From contig CALMYQ010000058.1 in assembly GCA_937873655.1 (NCBI GenBank), positions 20,947 through 84,946 on the forward strand: DNA of 64,000 nucleotides. Direction: 5' to 3'. A model generated the notes under the pieces. That model ran no database searches, had not been told where the DNA came from, and saw only the letters and a list, made by a program, of their open reading frames with translations. The stretch is from an uncultured Lewinella sp. (lineage in GTDB: Bacteria; Bacteroidota; Bacteroidia; Chitinophagales; Saprospiraceae). The stretch's first letter is position 1. The number at the start of each line of letters is the position of its first letter. Both the position numbers and the translations under genes were made by a program. Shown here one piece after another: positions 9,111 to 19,100 of the stretch.

Positions 9111-9425
9111 ATGGATAAGGAAAATTGGAAAGATCGCATTCTGGAGAGCACGCGCGGCATGAAGCGTGCGGAACCGTCGCCGGACGTCTTTAACCGGCTG
9201 GTGGACCGCCTGCATGAACCCGTGCGATCGACAGCTGTTGTCAGGGCTCTTCCCAAACTGCAGTTGCGGTTGATTGCCGCCTGCATACTTGTCCTGATCG
9301 GATTTAACGGTTGGACGGTGTACCGGACACTGAACCGCAACAACAGCCGGATGTCGGCAGATGCCGTATACAGTGATGACGGCTATGCCGGTTTATTCGA
9401 CCATTACAACCTCTATGAACAATGA
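9111..9425 (+). CDS. Small single-span membrane protein, probable anti-sigma factor
   Basis: A 104-residue protein with a charged N-terminal cytoplasmic part (MDKENWKDRILESTRGMKRA), a single membrane span at about residues 53-70 (LIAACILVLIGFNGWTVY) and a short periplasmic tail. It has no recognisable zinc-binding anti-sigma motif, and I cannot assign a named family. Its position immediately after an ECF sigma gene, its topology and its 4-bp ATGA overlap with the next gene all suggest that it holds the sigma factor at the membrane. That role is inferred from context only. Confidence 0.65.
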   Translation: MDKENWKDRILESTRGMKRAEPSPDVFNRLVDRLHEPVRSTAVVRALPKLQLRLIAACILVLIGFNGWTVYRTLNRNNSRMSADAVYSDDGYAGLFDHYNLYEQ

Positions 9426-9907
9426 GCCAGGTGAACGTTTTAAAAATTCTGGTGGGTATTTTAATCGTGATGAATGCTGGGTTGATCATCTTGTTTTTCA
9501 ACGGCCCGGGAAGAAGGATGCCCCCGGGCGGCGGGCCGGAGAATTTTCGGAATATAGTGATCCGGGAACTTCAGTTGGACGACCGTCAGCAGGAGGACTA
9601 CCTGCGGTCAGCCCGGGCGCACAGGGAAGGCATGAACCGGCTTGAACGGGATCAGGCCGAACTGACCCGGGCCTATTTCGACGGGCTTAAATCGGGTACC
9701 CAATCCGGTGACCGTGACAGCCTGCTGGCTAAAATCCAGGCGATCGAAGCCTCAAAGGTGGAACTGACCTATCGCCATTTCGATGAATTGAAGGCGATTT
9801 GCCGGGAAGATCAACTTCTGCATTTTCCCCGGATATTGGACCGGGCGCTGAATCTGATGCTGTTGAAGAGGAGGAAGGCGCCGCCGCGTCCCGGCAGGCC
9901 GGGATGA
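9422..9907 (+). CDS. CpxP/Spy-like periplasmic sensor protein
   Basis: 161 residues with an N-terminal membrane anchor (KILVGILIVMNAGLIILFF, about 8-26), a proline/glycine-rich linker, and a helical domain (IRELQLDDRQQEDYLRSARA to FPRILDRALNLML) of the periplasmic heavy-metal-sensor / Spy-CpxP type. Such proteins sense misfolded proteins or metals and feed back on envelope-stress regulators. The start codon overlaps the stop of the preceding membrane protein, and the trio sigma / membrane protein / CpxP-like reads as one operon. Sequence similarity within this family is weak, so the assignment rests on architecture and neighbourhood. Confidence 0.65.
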   Translation: MSQVNVLKILVGILIVMNAGLIILFFNGPGRRMPPGGGPENFRNIVIRELQLDDRQQEDYLRSARAHREGMNRLERDQAELTRAYFDGLKSGTQSGDRDSLLAKIQAIEASKVELTYRHFDELKAICREDQLLHFPRILDRALNLMLLKRRKAPPRPGRPG

Positions 9908-10010
9908 AAGCCGCAGGAATATATCGGCGAGGTAAAAGCATTTTAACCGGCCTGCTGAAGAGTTGAAAAAGGAGTAGTATCTTGCCGGTTTTGGAACTTA
10001 TCGGATCGGC

Positions 10011-11009
10011 ATGGATTTTTCTAAATTACCCAAAATAGAATTGCACCTGCACCTCGACTGCTCTTTGAGCTATGAAGTGGTCAAAAAACTCAACCCGGCG
10101 GTCTCCTATTCAGCCTATCGGGAGGCCTTTGTAGCGCCCGCCAAGTGCAGGGATCTGGCCGACTATATCACCCGCGCAGTGAAAGGGATCGAGCTGATGC
10201 AAACGGCGGAAGCTTTGCGGCTGGTGACCCTCGACCTGTTCGACCAGCTTCGCGCCGACCACGTCATTTATGCCGAGATCCGGTTTGCCCCTTTGGAACA
10301 TCTGCAATCCGGTTTGACGCCCGGGGAAGTGGTCCGGGCCGTGCAGGAGGCCATGGAAGAGGGCATCCGCAATACGGGCGTCCGGGCAGGTTTGATCCTG
10401 TGCACGCTCCGGCATTATACATCGGAAAAGAGCATGGAAACCGTTCGGCTGGTCGAACATTTTAGAGGCACGCATGTCGTTGGATTCGATATTGCGGCCG
10501 ATGAAGCGGGTTTTCCCATTGACAACCATATCGAGGCATTTCGGTATGCACATGAAAAAGGCATCCCTTGTACCGCCCATGCCGGCGAAGCCCGCGGCGC
10601 CGACAGCGTTTGGGAAACGATCGACCATTTTCATCCCAGCCGCATAGGCCATGGGGTCCGGAGCGCAGAAGACCCGGAATTGATGGCTTTCCTCCGCGAA
10701 AAGGATATTCACCTGGAGGTATGCCCTACCAGCAATATTCAGACCAATGTCTACGACAAAATAACTGACCATACGGCCGATAAGCTCTATCATGCGGGGA
10801 TCTCCATGAGCATTAATACCGATGCCAGAACCATTTCCGATGTTACCCTGGCGGAGGAGTATACTACCCTGAACCGGGTTTTCGGATGGGAAAAAGCCCA
10901 TTTTCTGCGGTGTAACCTGGCGGCGGCTGCTCATAGTTTTGCCCCGGAGAAAGTAAAAGCGCAACTGCGCCAAAGGCTGATCGCCGGTTTCGGGGTTGAT
11001 CAAATTTAA
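10011..11009 (+). CDS. add: Adenosine deaminase
   Basis: A zinc-dependent hydrolase that deaminates adenosine (and 2'-deoxyadenosine) to inosine in purine salvage. Metal and catalytic residues are in place: H12 and H14 (IELHLHLDCS), H190 and E193 (CTAHAGEARG), H214 (RIGHGVRS) and D271 (SINTDARTIS), with the LEVCPTSNIQTN motif between. The second aspartate of the usual NTDD motif is alanine here (NTDA). Other bacterial family members also vary at this position, so it need not mean loss of activity. The length of 332 residues is normal. The gene stands alone, 103 bp after the CpxP-like gene, and converges on the esterase gene. Confidence 0.92.
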   Translation: MDFSKLPKIELHLHLDCSLSYEVVKKLNPAVSYSAYREAFVAPAKCRDLADYITRAVKGIELMQTAEALRLVTLDLFDQLRADHVIYAEIRFAPLEHLQSGLTPGEVVRAVQEAMEEGIRNTGVRAGLILCTLRHYTSEKSMETVRLVEHFRGTHVVGFDIAADEAGFPIDNHIEAFRYAHEKGIPCTAHAGEARGADSVWETIDHFHPSRIGHGVRSAEDPELMAFLREKDIHLEVCPTSNIQTNVYDKITDHTADKLYHAGISMSINTDARTISDVTLAEEYTTLNRVFGWEKAHFLRCNLAAAAHSFAPEKVKAQLRQRLIAGFGVDQI

Positions 11010-11037
11010 CCGAAACCGATTGTCGGGTTAATATTTT
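11006..11037. terminator. Probable bidirectional terminator between add and the esterase gene
   Basis: TTAACC (11006-11011) pairs with GGTTAA (11026-11031), followed by TATTTTT. It spans the add stop codon and lies just before the stop of the convergent gene. The stem is short. Confidence 0.4.
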
Positions 11038-11049
11038 TCCCTGATACGG

Positions 11050-13221
11050 TCACAGCTTCAACCACTTTATCCAATCCCGCCTGCCATTCATGCGGACCGC
11101 GATCGTATAAAACCCGGCCGGTAAATCCCGGAAAGGAGATAATGCCAACCTGTTATTGCCGCCGTAAAGCCTGGTGCGGAAAACCGCAATCTGTCCGTTT
11201 GTAGAGATCGCTTCAATTTCAGCCGTTTCCGAAGTTTCAGCCTTGATAGACAGAGTGGCCTCATCGGAGGAAGGGTTTGGGGCAATAACGAGGTTGAAAG
11301 GCCCTGTTGCCGGCGCTGCCGTTCCGACCAGTGGATCCGTGATGGTGATCCGGACTTTCCGGATGGCTTCCCGGTAAACAATGATCTGCGGGATGACCAC
11401 CAGCGAGTCTTCCTGCACGACAGCGATTCCGGTTTGCAGGATGTTGCCGGTGGCGGCGTCTTCCGTCTGCCAGGTCAGCATTTTATCCGTCGGCGGTTTG
11501 AATTGATGCGGCTTACGAACGGCCAGATCAGCGGTCAATTGGTCTTCAGGGCAATTATCGTTGCCGAAAACCGCTTCGGATTCCAGCCAGGCAACAACCG
11601 ACCATTGCCCCGGAGTGTCCTCAACGCTGTTCTGATCCCAACGGTGGTACCCTCCCCACGACCCCCAGTCATCGCCGACACCACTGGAACCGGTACCGGG
11701 TGTGCCGTCACCGGGGTCGTGGGCGGTAGGATCGAGGCGGTGGTTGAAGAATGCGGGGAAAGAGATGTCAGCGCGCAGGTTCTCTTCATAGGCGACGTCA
11801 TCAACTACCGTTTGTTGGGTAGGAAAGTTGCCGTCGTGCCAATGATCGTCGTAATTTGGTCCTTCATCAATGCCGTGGCTGCGTTCGCTCCACATGAGTT
11901 GCGCGCCGATCCCGAGGGAGTCGGCTTGGCGGTAGTTTTCCACTACGTAAGCGTCCCATTCCATGGTTCCGTTGGTGTCGTTCTTGCCGTGGAAAGACCT
12001 GAACAGCGGTAAATCACGTTGATGGGAGCAATTGTCGATCAGATTCCAGACATCCAGATGCCGCACAGTTTCTCCCTTCCGGTTCACGAGGTTGGTCGGG
12101 AAGTTATAATCGGCCGGTCCAAAGGTAACGATCCCTTCGCCGGGAGCGGATCCGCCGAATCCGTTATTGAAGATGGTAACTGTAGCGCAATGGTCCGGAT
12201 AAATTTTTCCGAGTGCCGTCGCACCTGCCGACCCCATGCTATGACCGTTGAGGTTGATCCTGTTCGGGTCGATGTTGAAATGCCGGATCAGCCATTCGTC
12301 TATCCAGATATACCGGCGCTGGGTATAATTGACAATGGTATCTATCTCGGTCGGGATATTATCGGGGCTGAACGGGTCGTAGTTCTTACGCCAGCCGAAA
12401 TGCCAACTCGGATTATCGGGATTGGGCGGATTGGGGCCCCGGTAACCGTAAAGGTCGTCGTTGTGCGCCAACAGGACTCCTTGTTTCGGCAGCAGGTTGA
12501 CGATTTGTCTGGAACCGGGGATAGATTGATGAGCCTGCCCACCTCCGCCGTGCAACCAGACGGTCAGCGGAAAAGGATGGGTCGTATCAAGACCCGGCGG
12601 GACGCTGACGATAAACAGGCTGGGCATGCCGTTTTTGGCGAAATTGGCCGTTACCGGGAAATCGGGCCGGTTTTCCCATTGATTCTGCCGGCCGTCAGCC
12701 CACATGAAGTAGGCAAGGCAGGTATAACTTGGCGCGAACGGCGAAGGAAATACCGCCTGCAGATGACATTCCACCGGGTCGCCTACCGGGTCATAACTGA
12801 ATGGAACGCTGCTTGGCGTGAGGTTCACACCTTGGGTGACGCCGGTCTCACCCCAGGGGACGACGCCGATCCAGAGCGCGCCTGCCTGATGCGGGGTAGC
12901 TACGAATAGCGCCTCGTTTGCGGCCAGATGGTATTCGCCGCCCTGCCCGTCGGGAATCCGGAAAGTAGCGGAAGGGTCGATCTGTTCCTTCAAGGCGCCG
13001 CCGCCGTATTCCCAGGCGAAAAGCCGGCCCATCAGAGTGGCGTTATCCGTATTGTTGAATGCGGTCGGTTTGGCATAAACGGCGTAGGTTTCCGGCAGCG
13101 GGAGGGATACTTCCCACACGACCCATACCTGCCCGTCGGCATACCAGGCGCGGACGTTGGTTTGAGAGAAGCCGGCAGAGCAGGTTAATGTCAGGATTAG
13201 CGGTAAGAGCAAATTTTTCAT
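11050..13221 (-). CDS. Secreted alpha/beta-hydrolase esterase with T9SS sorting domain
   Basis: A 723-residue exported protein. The signal peptide is MKNLLLPLILTLTCSAGFSQ. Residues 20-160 form a beta-rich N-terminal region. Residues ~200-560 form an alpha/beta hydrolase with the oxyanion segment VWLHGGGGQAH (221-231) and the nucleophile elbow GHSMG (326-330, Ser328), similar to PHB-depolymerase/feruloyl-esterase-like enzymes. The last ~80 residues (LVIAPNPSSDEATLSI to RDWIKWLKL) are a type A T9SS C-terminal domain, which directs export across the outer membrane and surface attachment. It is transcribed alone, convergent with add and divergent from the lactone oxidase. The true ester substrate is unknown. 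Confidence 0.82.
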   Translation of the reverse strand: MKNLLLPLILTLTCSAGFSQTNVRAWYADGQVWVVWEVSLPLPETYAVYAKPTAFNNTDNATLMGRLFAWEYGGGALKEQIDPSATFRIPDGQGGEYHLAANEALFVATPHQAGALWIGVVPWGETGVTQGVNLTPSSVPFSYDPVGDPVECHLQAVFPSPFAPSYTCLAYFMWADGRQNQWENRPDFPVTANFAKNGMPSLFIVSVPPGLDTTHPFPLTVWLHGGGGQAHQSIPGSRQIVNLLPKQGVLLAHNDDLYGYRGPNPPNPDNPSWHFGWRKNYDPFSPDNIPTEIDTIVNYTQRRYIWIDEWLIRHFNIDPNRINLNGHSMGSAGATALGKIYPDHCATVTIFNNGFGGSAPGEGIVTFGPADYNFPTNLVNRKGETVRHLDVWNLIDNCSHQRDLPLFRSFHGKNDTNGTMEWDAYVVENYRQADSLGIGAQLMWSERSHGIDEGPNYDDHWHDGNFPTQQTVVDDVAYEENLRADISFPAFFNHRLDPTAHDPGDGTPGTGSSGVGDDWGSWGGYHRWDQNSVEDTPGQWSVVAWLESEAVFGNDNCPEDQLTADLAVRKPHQFKPPTDKMLTWQTEDAATGNILQTGIAVVQEDSLVVIPQIIVYREAIRKVRITITDPLVGTAAPATGPFNLVIAPNPSSDEATLSIKAETSETAEIEAISTNGQIAVFRTRLYGGNNRLALSPFRDLPAGFYTIAVRMNGRRDWIKWLKL

Positions 13222-13302
13222 TTTTATCGATTGAAGGCTTATCCGGAAATTATCCTCGCAAAATTATGCCGGCGCGGGGAGCGATTTTTCACCCGAATGG
13301 GT

Positions 13303-13310
13303 TAATTTTG
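13303..13310 (+). promoter_or_regulatory. Bacteroidota -7 box (TAATTTTG) for the lactone-oxidase operon
   Basis: An exact TAnnTTTG match 25 bp before the ATG at 13336, the same spacing as at the DUF1801 gene. The sequence between the divergent esterase start (13221) and this box is the only room for both promoters. Confidence 0.5.
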
Positions 13311-13335
13311 CCTGTATCCACCTGGACAAACGAGT

Positions 13336-14625
13336 ATGAAGAATTGGTCCGGCCACCTCGCCTGGTCTCCAGATAAAACTGCATTTCCATCCTCCGGGGA
13401 AGAGATCCGGGAGCTCGTTCTGCATGCGCTCGAAAACGGCAAAAGTATTCGAACCATCGGAGCAGGCCACTCTTTTACGTCCCTTTGCGAAACGGATGAC
13501 ATCCTGATCAGCCTGGACCATTACCAGGGGCTCATTGCTGTGGACAAGGACAAAATGACGGCTACCGTAAAGGCCGGAACCCGGCTTTACCTCCTCAATG
13601 AGTTGCTGTTCGCACAAGGCATGGCGCTGGAAAACCTGGGCGACATCGACCAGCAATCCATTGCCGGAGCTGTCAGCACTGGGACCCATGGCACCGGCGC
13701 CGCACTAGGCAATATCAGCACCCTGATCCGGGCAATCCGGCTGATCGACGGCAAGGGCGAAACCCGGGAATGTTCGCCGGAAAAGGAGCCGCAACTTTTT
13801 CGGGCGGCTCAGGTTTCGCTCGGCGCTTTGGGCATTATCACCGAAATCACGCTGCAATGCGTTCCGGCGTTTAACCTGGAATTGCAGATCGGGAAGACCG
13901 GCCTGGAAGAGGTTATCCGGTCCTTCCCGGAATTGAATGCCCAGAACAAGCATTTCGAATATTACTGGTTTCCGCATTCCGGATACGCCATGACCAAAAA
14001 GCTGAATCCCACCGATGAAACGGAAGAGAAAGAAGGCTTCGGGAATTTTGTCCAGGAATATGTGTTGGAGAACTATGGGTTCCAGCTGATGTGCGACCTG
14101 TCGCGGTGGATCCCTTCGGCGACTCCGGGGCTGTCGCGTTTTTCAGGGCGAACGGTAGGGCCGTACCGGAAAGTAAGCCGGAGCTACAAGGCGTTCTGCA
14201 CCCGCCGGCTGGTGCGTTTCAATGAGATGGAATACAATATTCCGTTGGCGGCTTACGGCGATGTCATGAAGGAAATAGCCGGGGTTGTCAACCGGCAATT
14301 CAGGTCAATCCTGTTTCCGATTGAAAACCGGGTAGTGCAAGGTGATAATATTCCGCTGAGTCCGGCATACGCCCGGGATTCCGCCTATATTGCCTGCCAT
14401 GTCTACCATAAAAAGGACTTCAGGGCCTTTTTTACCCGGCTTGAGGATATTTTCCGCGCGGCAGGCGGCAGGCCGCATTGGGGAAAAATCCATAACTTGC
14501 AACACAGGCAATACGCTGAAGCGTACCCGGATTTTCAGGCTTTCGATGCGATCCGCCGGCAATGCGACCCTGAGGGTGTTTTCCTGAATGCTTTTCTTCG
14601 ATCCGTTTTTGGAATATCTGCATGA
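13336..14625 (+). CDS. FAD-dependent D-arabinono-1,4-lactone oxidase family protein
   Basis: An FAD-linked oxidase of the vanillyl-alcohol-oxidase superfamily, sugar-1,4-lactone oxidase branch. The N-terminal FAD_binding_4 domain shows IRTIGAGHSFTSLCETDDIL, where the histidine is the usual flavin-attachment position, plus SIAGAVSTGTHGTG and SLGALGIITEITLQ. The C-terminal ALO domain carries the family motif RPHWGKIHNL near residue 380. At 429 residues it is full length. The stop codon overlaps the start of the next gene (ATGA, 14622-14625), so the two are translationally coupled. Pairs of a lactone-oxidase-like protein and a D-threonine-aldolase-like protein recur in other bacteria, but their joint substrate is not known to me. 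Confidence 0.85.
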   Translation: MKNWSGHLAWSPDKTAFPSSGEEIRELVLHALENGKSIRTIGAGHSFTSLCETDDILISLDHYQGLIAVDKDKMTATVKAGTRLYLLNELLFAQGMALENLGDIDQQSIAGAVSTGTHGTGAALGNISTLIRAIRLIDGKGETRECSPEKEPQLFRAAQVSLGALGIITEITLQCVPAFNLELQIGKTGLEEVIRSFPELNAQNKHFEYYWFPHSGYAMTKKLNPTDETEEKEGFGNFVQEYVLENYGFQLMCDLSRWIPSATPGLSRFSGRTVGPYRKVSRSYKAFCTRRLVRFNEMEYNIPLAAYGDVMKEIAGVVNRQFRSILFPIENRVVQGDNIPLSPAYARDSAYIACHVYHKKDFRAFFTRLEDIFRAAGGRPHWGKIHNLQHRQYAEAYPDFQAFDAIRRQCDPEGVFLNAFLRSVFGISA

Positions 14626-15815
14626 CGTCAGTCGAAAAATACCAATATTACAAAACGGTCCTTGCCGGCCAGGGGTACCCTCATGCCTTGCTGGATATGG
14701 ATTTATTGGACCGGAACATCAAAACCAACCTCGATAGAGCGGGAAAGAAGCCGATCAGGGTTGCCACCAAATCCATTCGCAGTCCGGAAATCCTTCAGTA
14801 TCTGCTGGATGCCGACCCCCGGATCAAAGGGGTCATGTGTTTCCACGGCAAGGAGGCGTTGTACCTGTCGGCTGCGGGTTTTGAGGATATCCTTATGGGG
14901 TATCCTGTTGTAGACAAGGACGTACTCAAGTCTATCGGGCTGGAAATAAAAAAGGGCCGGTACATCTGCCTGATGGTGGATTGTCCGGCGCATTTAAACC
15001 TGATCGAGGAAGTGGCGCGGGAGGTAAAAGCGGTTTACCCGGTCTGTGTGGATATCGACCTTTCGCTGCACATGAAATTCCTGCATTTTGGCGTTTGGCG
15101 GTCGCCTATTACGGACCGGGATAAGCTTTATGCCTTTATCCAGAAACTAAAGGACTGTCCGCACGTCCGCGTCGACGGATTGATGGGGTACGAGGCGCAG
15201 GTAGCCGGTCTGGGAGATGAGATCAGAGGATACGGGCTGAAGAATATGGTGATCCGTCAGCTCAAGGCCCGGTCGGTCCGCCTGGCTCAAAACCGCCGGG
15301 AGGAAGCGGTGACCCTGTTGCGATCTCAATTTCCCAACCTCAGGCTCGTCAATGGCGGCGGTACGGGAAGTGTGGAAAGTACGTACCAGGAAAATGCGGT
15401 TTCCGAAATCACGGTAGGTTCGGGATTCTATGCGCCGCATTTGTTCGATAATTTCTGGAATTTTGAACTGGAACCCGCACTGCTGTACAGCATACAGATC
15501 GTGCGCATACCTGCCGAGGGCATCTATACCTGCCAGGGCGGCGGTTATGTGGCCTCGGGCATGACAGAACCGATCAAAGCCCCGAAAGTCTGCCTTCCGG
15601 AAGGCGCCAGGCTGGATAAAAACGAAGGAGCAGGCGAAGTTCAGACCCCGGTCAGATACAACGGCCCCGAACCGCTGAAGATCGGTGACCCTGTTTATTT
15701 GCGGCACGCCAAAGCAGGCGAACTTTGCGAACATTTCAACGAAATTCTACTGATCCGAAACGGGAAGATTGCCGGGAAGGCGGCTACTTATCGCGGGCTT
15801 GGTCTGGTGTTTTAG
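14622..15815 (+). CDS. PLP-dependent D-threonine-aldolase / amino-acid deaminase-like protein
   Basis: A fold-type III pyridoxal-phosphate enzyme (alanine racemase-like N-terminal barrel, D-threonine aldolase-like C-terminus). The PLP-binding lysine is K50 in PIRVATKSIRSPEIL. Other family stretches are GVMCFHGKEALYLSAAGFED, DVDLSLHMKFLHFG-like strands and RLVNGGGTGSVEST. The C-terminal strands GDPVYLRHAKAGELCEHFNE contain the histidine/cysteine metal-site region typical of D-threonine aldolases. The start overlaps the lactone-oxidase stop by 4 bp. The stop codon is itself part of the right arm of the 30-bp inverted repeat. The reaction in vivo is uncertain: aldol cleavage or deamination of a D-3-hydroxyamino acid is most likely. 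Confidence 0.8.
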   Translation: MTSVEKYQYYKTVLAGQGYPHALLDMDLLDRNIKTNLDRAGKKPIRVATKSIRSPEILQYLLDADPRIKGVMCFHGKEALYLSAAGFEDILMGYPVVDKDVLKSIGLEIKKGRYICLMVDCPAHLNLIEEVAREVKAVYPVCVDIDLSLHMKFLHFGVWRSPITDRDKLYAFIQKLKDCPHVRVDGLMGYEAQVAGLGDEIRGYGLKNMVIRQLKARSVRLAQNRREEAVTLLRSQFPNLRLVNGGGTGSVESTYQENAVSEITVGSGFYAPHLFDNFWNFELEPALLYSIQIVRIPAEGIYTCQGGGYVASGMTEPIKAPKVCLPEGARLDKNEGAGEVQTPVRYNGPEPLKIGDPVYLRHAKAGELCEHFNEILLIRNGKIAGKAATYRGLGLVF

Positions 15816-15843
15816 GATCGGTGAATTAATAAGTGTCGCTTTT
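15814..15843 (-). repeat. Right arm of a perfect 30-bp inverted repeat
   Basis: Exact reverse complement of 7697-7726. It begins within the TAG stop codon of the PLP-enzyme gene, so the gene end coincides with the repeat boundary. Confidence 0.85.
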
Positions 15844-16159
15844 TTGACCGCAGATCAGTAAATTTATTTAAAATTCAATTAGGATTCAGTTAATATTAAT
15901 GCCGCCGATTCCGGGCTTTAGCCGGCCTGTGTGCACCGCAAAGCGTTTAACTTTTTGACAATTAGTGACGTATATGCCGACCGTCTTCGGATTCTTGTAA
16001 ATATTGCGTAAACAGATCTTCGGGTCCTGAAATCCGGCGCATTAAACCAGTGTTAACCAACCCGCGCTGAAGTTATTCCAAAATTAAAAATCCATTAAAA
16101 TACCGGTTATCTCCCTGGAATAGTTTTGGACTTTCTTATCCAAACCTAAATTCATATCT
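15844..16159 (+). promoter_or_regulatory. Gene-free leader of the choice-of-anchor gene, with a TAGTTTTG -7 box
   Basis: 316 bp with no credible coding frame, AT-rich toward the 3' end. TAGTTTTG at 16121-16128 fits the TAnnTTTG consensus and lies 31 bp before the ATG at 16160. No clear -33 element, Pho-box-like repeat or terminator was found. The rest shows nothing I can name. Confidence 0.4.
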
Positions 16160-19100
16160 ATGCTCAGGAGATTTACCTATCTGATTGTCTTTTTGTTGCA
16201 CTTCGGTTTTTTGACCGCCCAGAACGAACAGGAGCTTTACCACCTGGCCAGTTTTGAGACGGGATCCGAAGGTGCAGCGGAAACAGTTGCCTTTGATCCG
16301 GCAACCAGCCATGCCTTTTTCACCAGCAACGGACTCAACAAGCTGACCATTCTGGACTTGTCGGTACCGAAAACGCCCACGCTCTTTATGGAGATCGACC
16401 TGTCACCGTACGGCGGCGGCCCCAACTCGGTAGCCACGGCCAACGGCGTTGTCGCAGTTGGCGTGCAGGCCAATGAAAAAACCGACCCGGGAAAGATTGT
16501 TTTCTTCGATGCCAACGGAACGTTTCTGTTAGCTGTTGAAGCAGGGGCACTGCCGGACATGGTCGTTTTCAGCCCGGACGGCACCAAAGTATTGTCTGCC
16601 AACGAAGGCGAACCGAATGATGATTACACCATCGACCCTGAAGGCTCGGTCACCATCGTAGACATTTCGGGCGGTGTCGGAGCTGCTACTGTTTCCACCG
16701 TTTCTTTTGCCGCCTACAACGACCGGAAAGCTTCCCTGATGAACAAAGGGATCCGGATTTTCGGCAACGACGGACTCTCTTCGGTTGCCCAGGATATGGA
16801 GCCTGAATATATCGCGATCACCGCCGACGGCAGCCTGGCTTACGTCAATTGCCAGGAAAACAACGCCTTTGCCGTTATTGACCTGACGACGAACAAACTC
16901 CTTGATCTTTATCCGCTTGGATATAAGGACCACCTGGCAGGTCGCCCAATGCTCGAATCTTTTGTCCTCAACGAACTTGTCCCGGATTGGCCGGACCTGG
17001 GAACACCTGTTTACGACGGAGGCCAACCTACTGTTAAAATCGGAGGCTTTTCAGGATTGTATTATGATCCCACTCAGTCCAGTGAGGATTCCCGGGTTTT
17101 TTATGCCATTCCGGATCGTGGACCCAACGGCGATGCAATCGCAAAAGCCAATGTTACTCCGGCGCCCGGACAGGACCTTCGGCCGTATAAATTGCCGGAT
17201 TACCAGGCGAACATTGTCAAGTTTACCCTGAACCGGCAAACCGGGGCAGTTACCCTCGACGGCCAGATCCCGCTTTTCCGGCAAGACGGCGTTACGCCCA
17301 TCTCAGGAAAAGGTAATATACCGGGTGTGGATGAAGTGCCGGTAACTTACGCCGACCCGAATACGGCCTACGGGAATACCGATTATGTCGACAACACCGG
17401 GGAAGCATACCACGAGCTTCCTTATGATGCTTTCGGCGGGGATTTTGAAGGGATCCTTCGCGACAAACACGGCGATTTCTGGATGTGCGACGAAAACCGT
17501 CCGGCCATTTACAAGTTCAACCCCGACGGCAACCTGATCGAACGTTATGTGCCTAAAGGCACTTCTGTGCTCGGCACAACGCCGGAGCCCGAAGGAACCT
17601 TCGGCGTCGAAACACTGCCCTCTGTTTACGCCAAAAGAAGAGGTAACCGCGGTTTTGAAGCGATCGCTTACGACAGCACGCACAACGTAATTTACGCGTT
17701 CATTCAGTCGCCGATCGAGAATCCGGATGCCAGCGTGCGGAATAAAACGGATGTGATCCGGATCCTGGGCATCGATGCGGCTACCGGCACTCCGGTTGAA
17801 GAATACGTATACCTGCTGGAGATCAATAAATACAGCGGTCGTTACAAGTCGAGGATCGACAAGATCGGCGACGCCGTTTATACCGGTAACGGTCAATTCC
17901 TGGTGCTGGAACGGGACTCGGAACTGCCGGGCGTTACAGAAGGCAAGAAGTACGTTTTCAAGGTCGACCTGAAGGGGGCAACCAACATCCTGGGCACCGA
18001 ACTGGCCCTCAGGGATACCCTTGGCGGGGCGCCGACCCTGGAACAACTTTCCGCCGATGAATTGCTTGCTGAAGGCGTGCACCCCGTCCACAAATTGAAG
18101 ATCGCCAACCTTCCTACGCTGAACTACAACAGCTCCGACAAATCGGAAGGCATCGCACTCCTGCCGGGGAACGAGATCGCCGTAATCAACGACAACGACT
18201 TCGGCCTCGCCGGCGCCGGCGTATCTGACAACACCGTGCTTGGGATCATTTCCTTCCTGGGAGACAACGGCATGGATGCCAGCGATAAGGATGATTCCAT
18301 AAACATCGCTCCCCGTCCGGTGCTGGGCATGTACCTTCCGGATGCGATTGCCGCCTATGAGGCCAACGGCGCTACCTATATCGTAACGGCCAACGAAGGC
18401 GACTCCCGCGACTACGACGGCTATTCCGAAGAAGAGCGCGTCAAAGACCTGGCATTGGACCCGGATGTTTTTCCCGATGCTTCGGATCTGCAAAAAGACA
18501 AAGCGCTGGGTCGCCTGAAAACGACTTCTTCCCTGGGCGACCTGGACGGCGACGGCGATTACGATGAGATCTATTCCTACGGCGCCAGGTCGTTCTCCAT
18601 TTTCGACGGATACGGTAACCTTGTATTCGACAGCGGCAGTGATTTTGCCGCCAAAGCCGCCCAATACGAACCCGACCTCTTCAATGAAGACGGTGGAACA
18701 AAGGACGGCAGAAGCGATGACAAAGGTGTAGAACCCGAAGCGGTGGGGATCGGTACCATCGGCGACTTCACCTACGCTTTTATCGGGTTTGAGCGTCAGA
18801 GCGCTATCGTGGTGTACGACATTACGGATCCGACCGCTCCGGAATTCATTACTTATTACAACAACCGAACGGTTGATAGCGGCGCCGTTTCCGGCGACGT
18901 CAGCCCGGAGATCATCAAATTCGTACCGGCAGACGAAAGCCCGAACGGTGAAAACCTGCTGATCGTCGGATATGAGGTGAGCGGCTCCGTGGGCATTATC
19001 CAGGTGGGCGGTGAGATCGTGGCCGTAAGCGAACAGATCCGCGACAATGCCCGGTTCAAGGCCTTCCCGGTACCGGCAACGGATTGGGTGCATTTTGACC

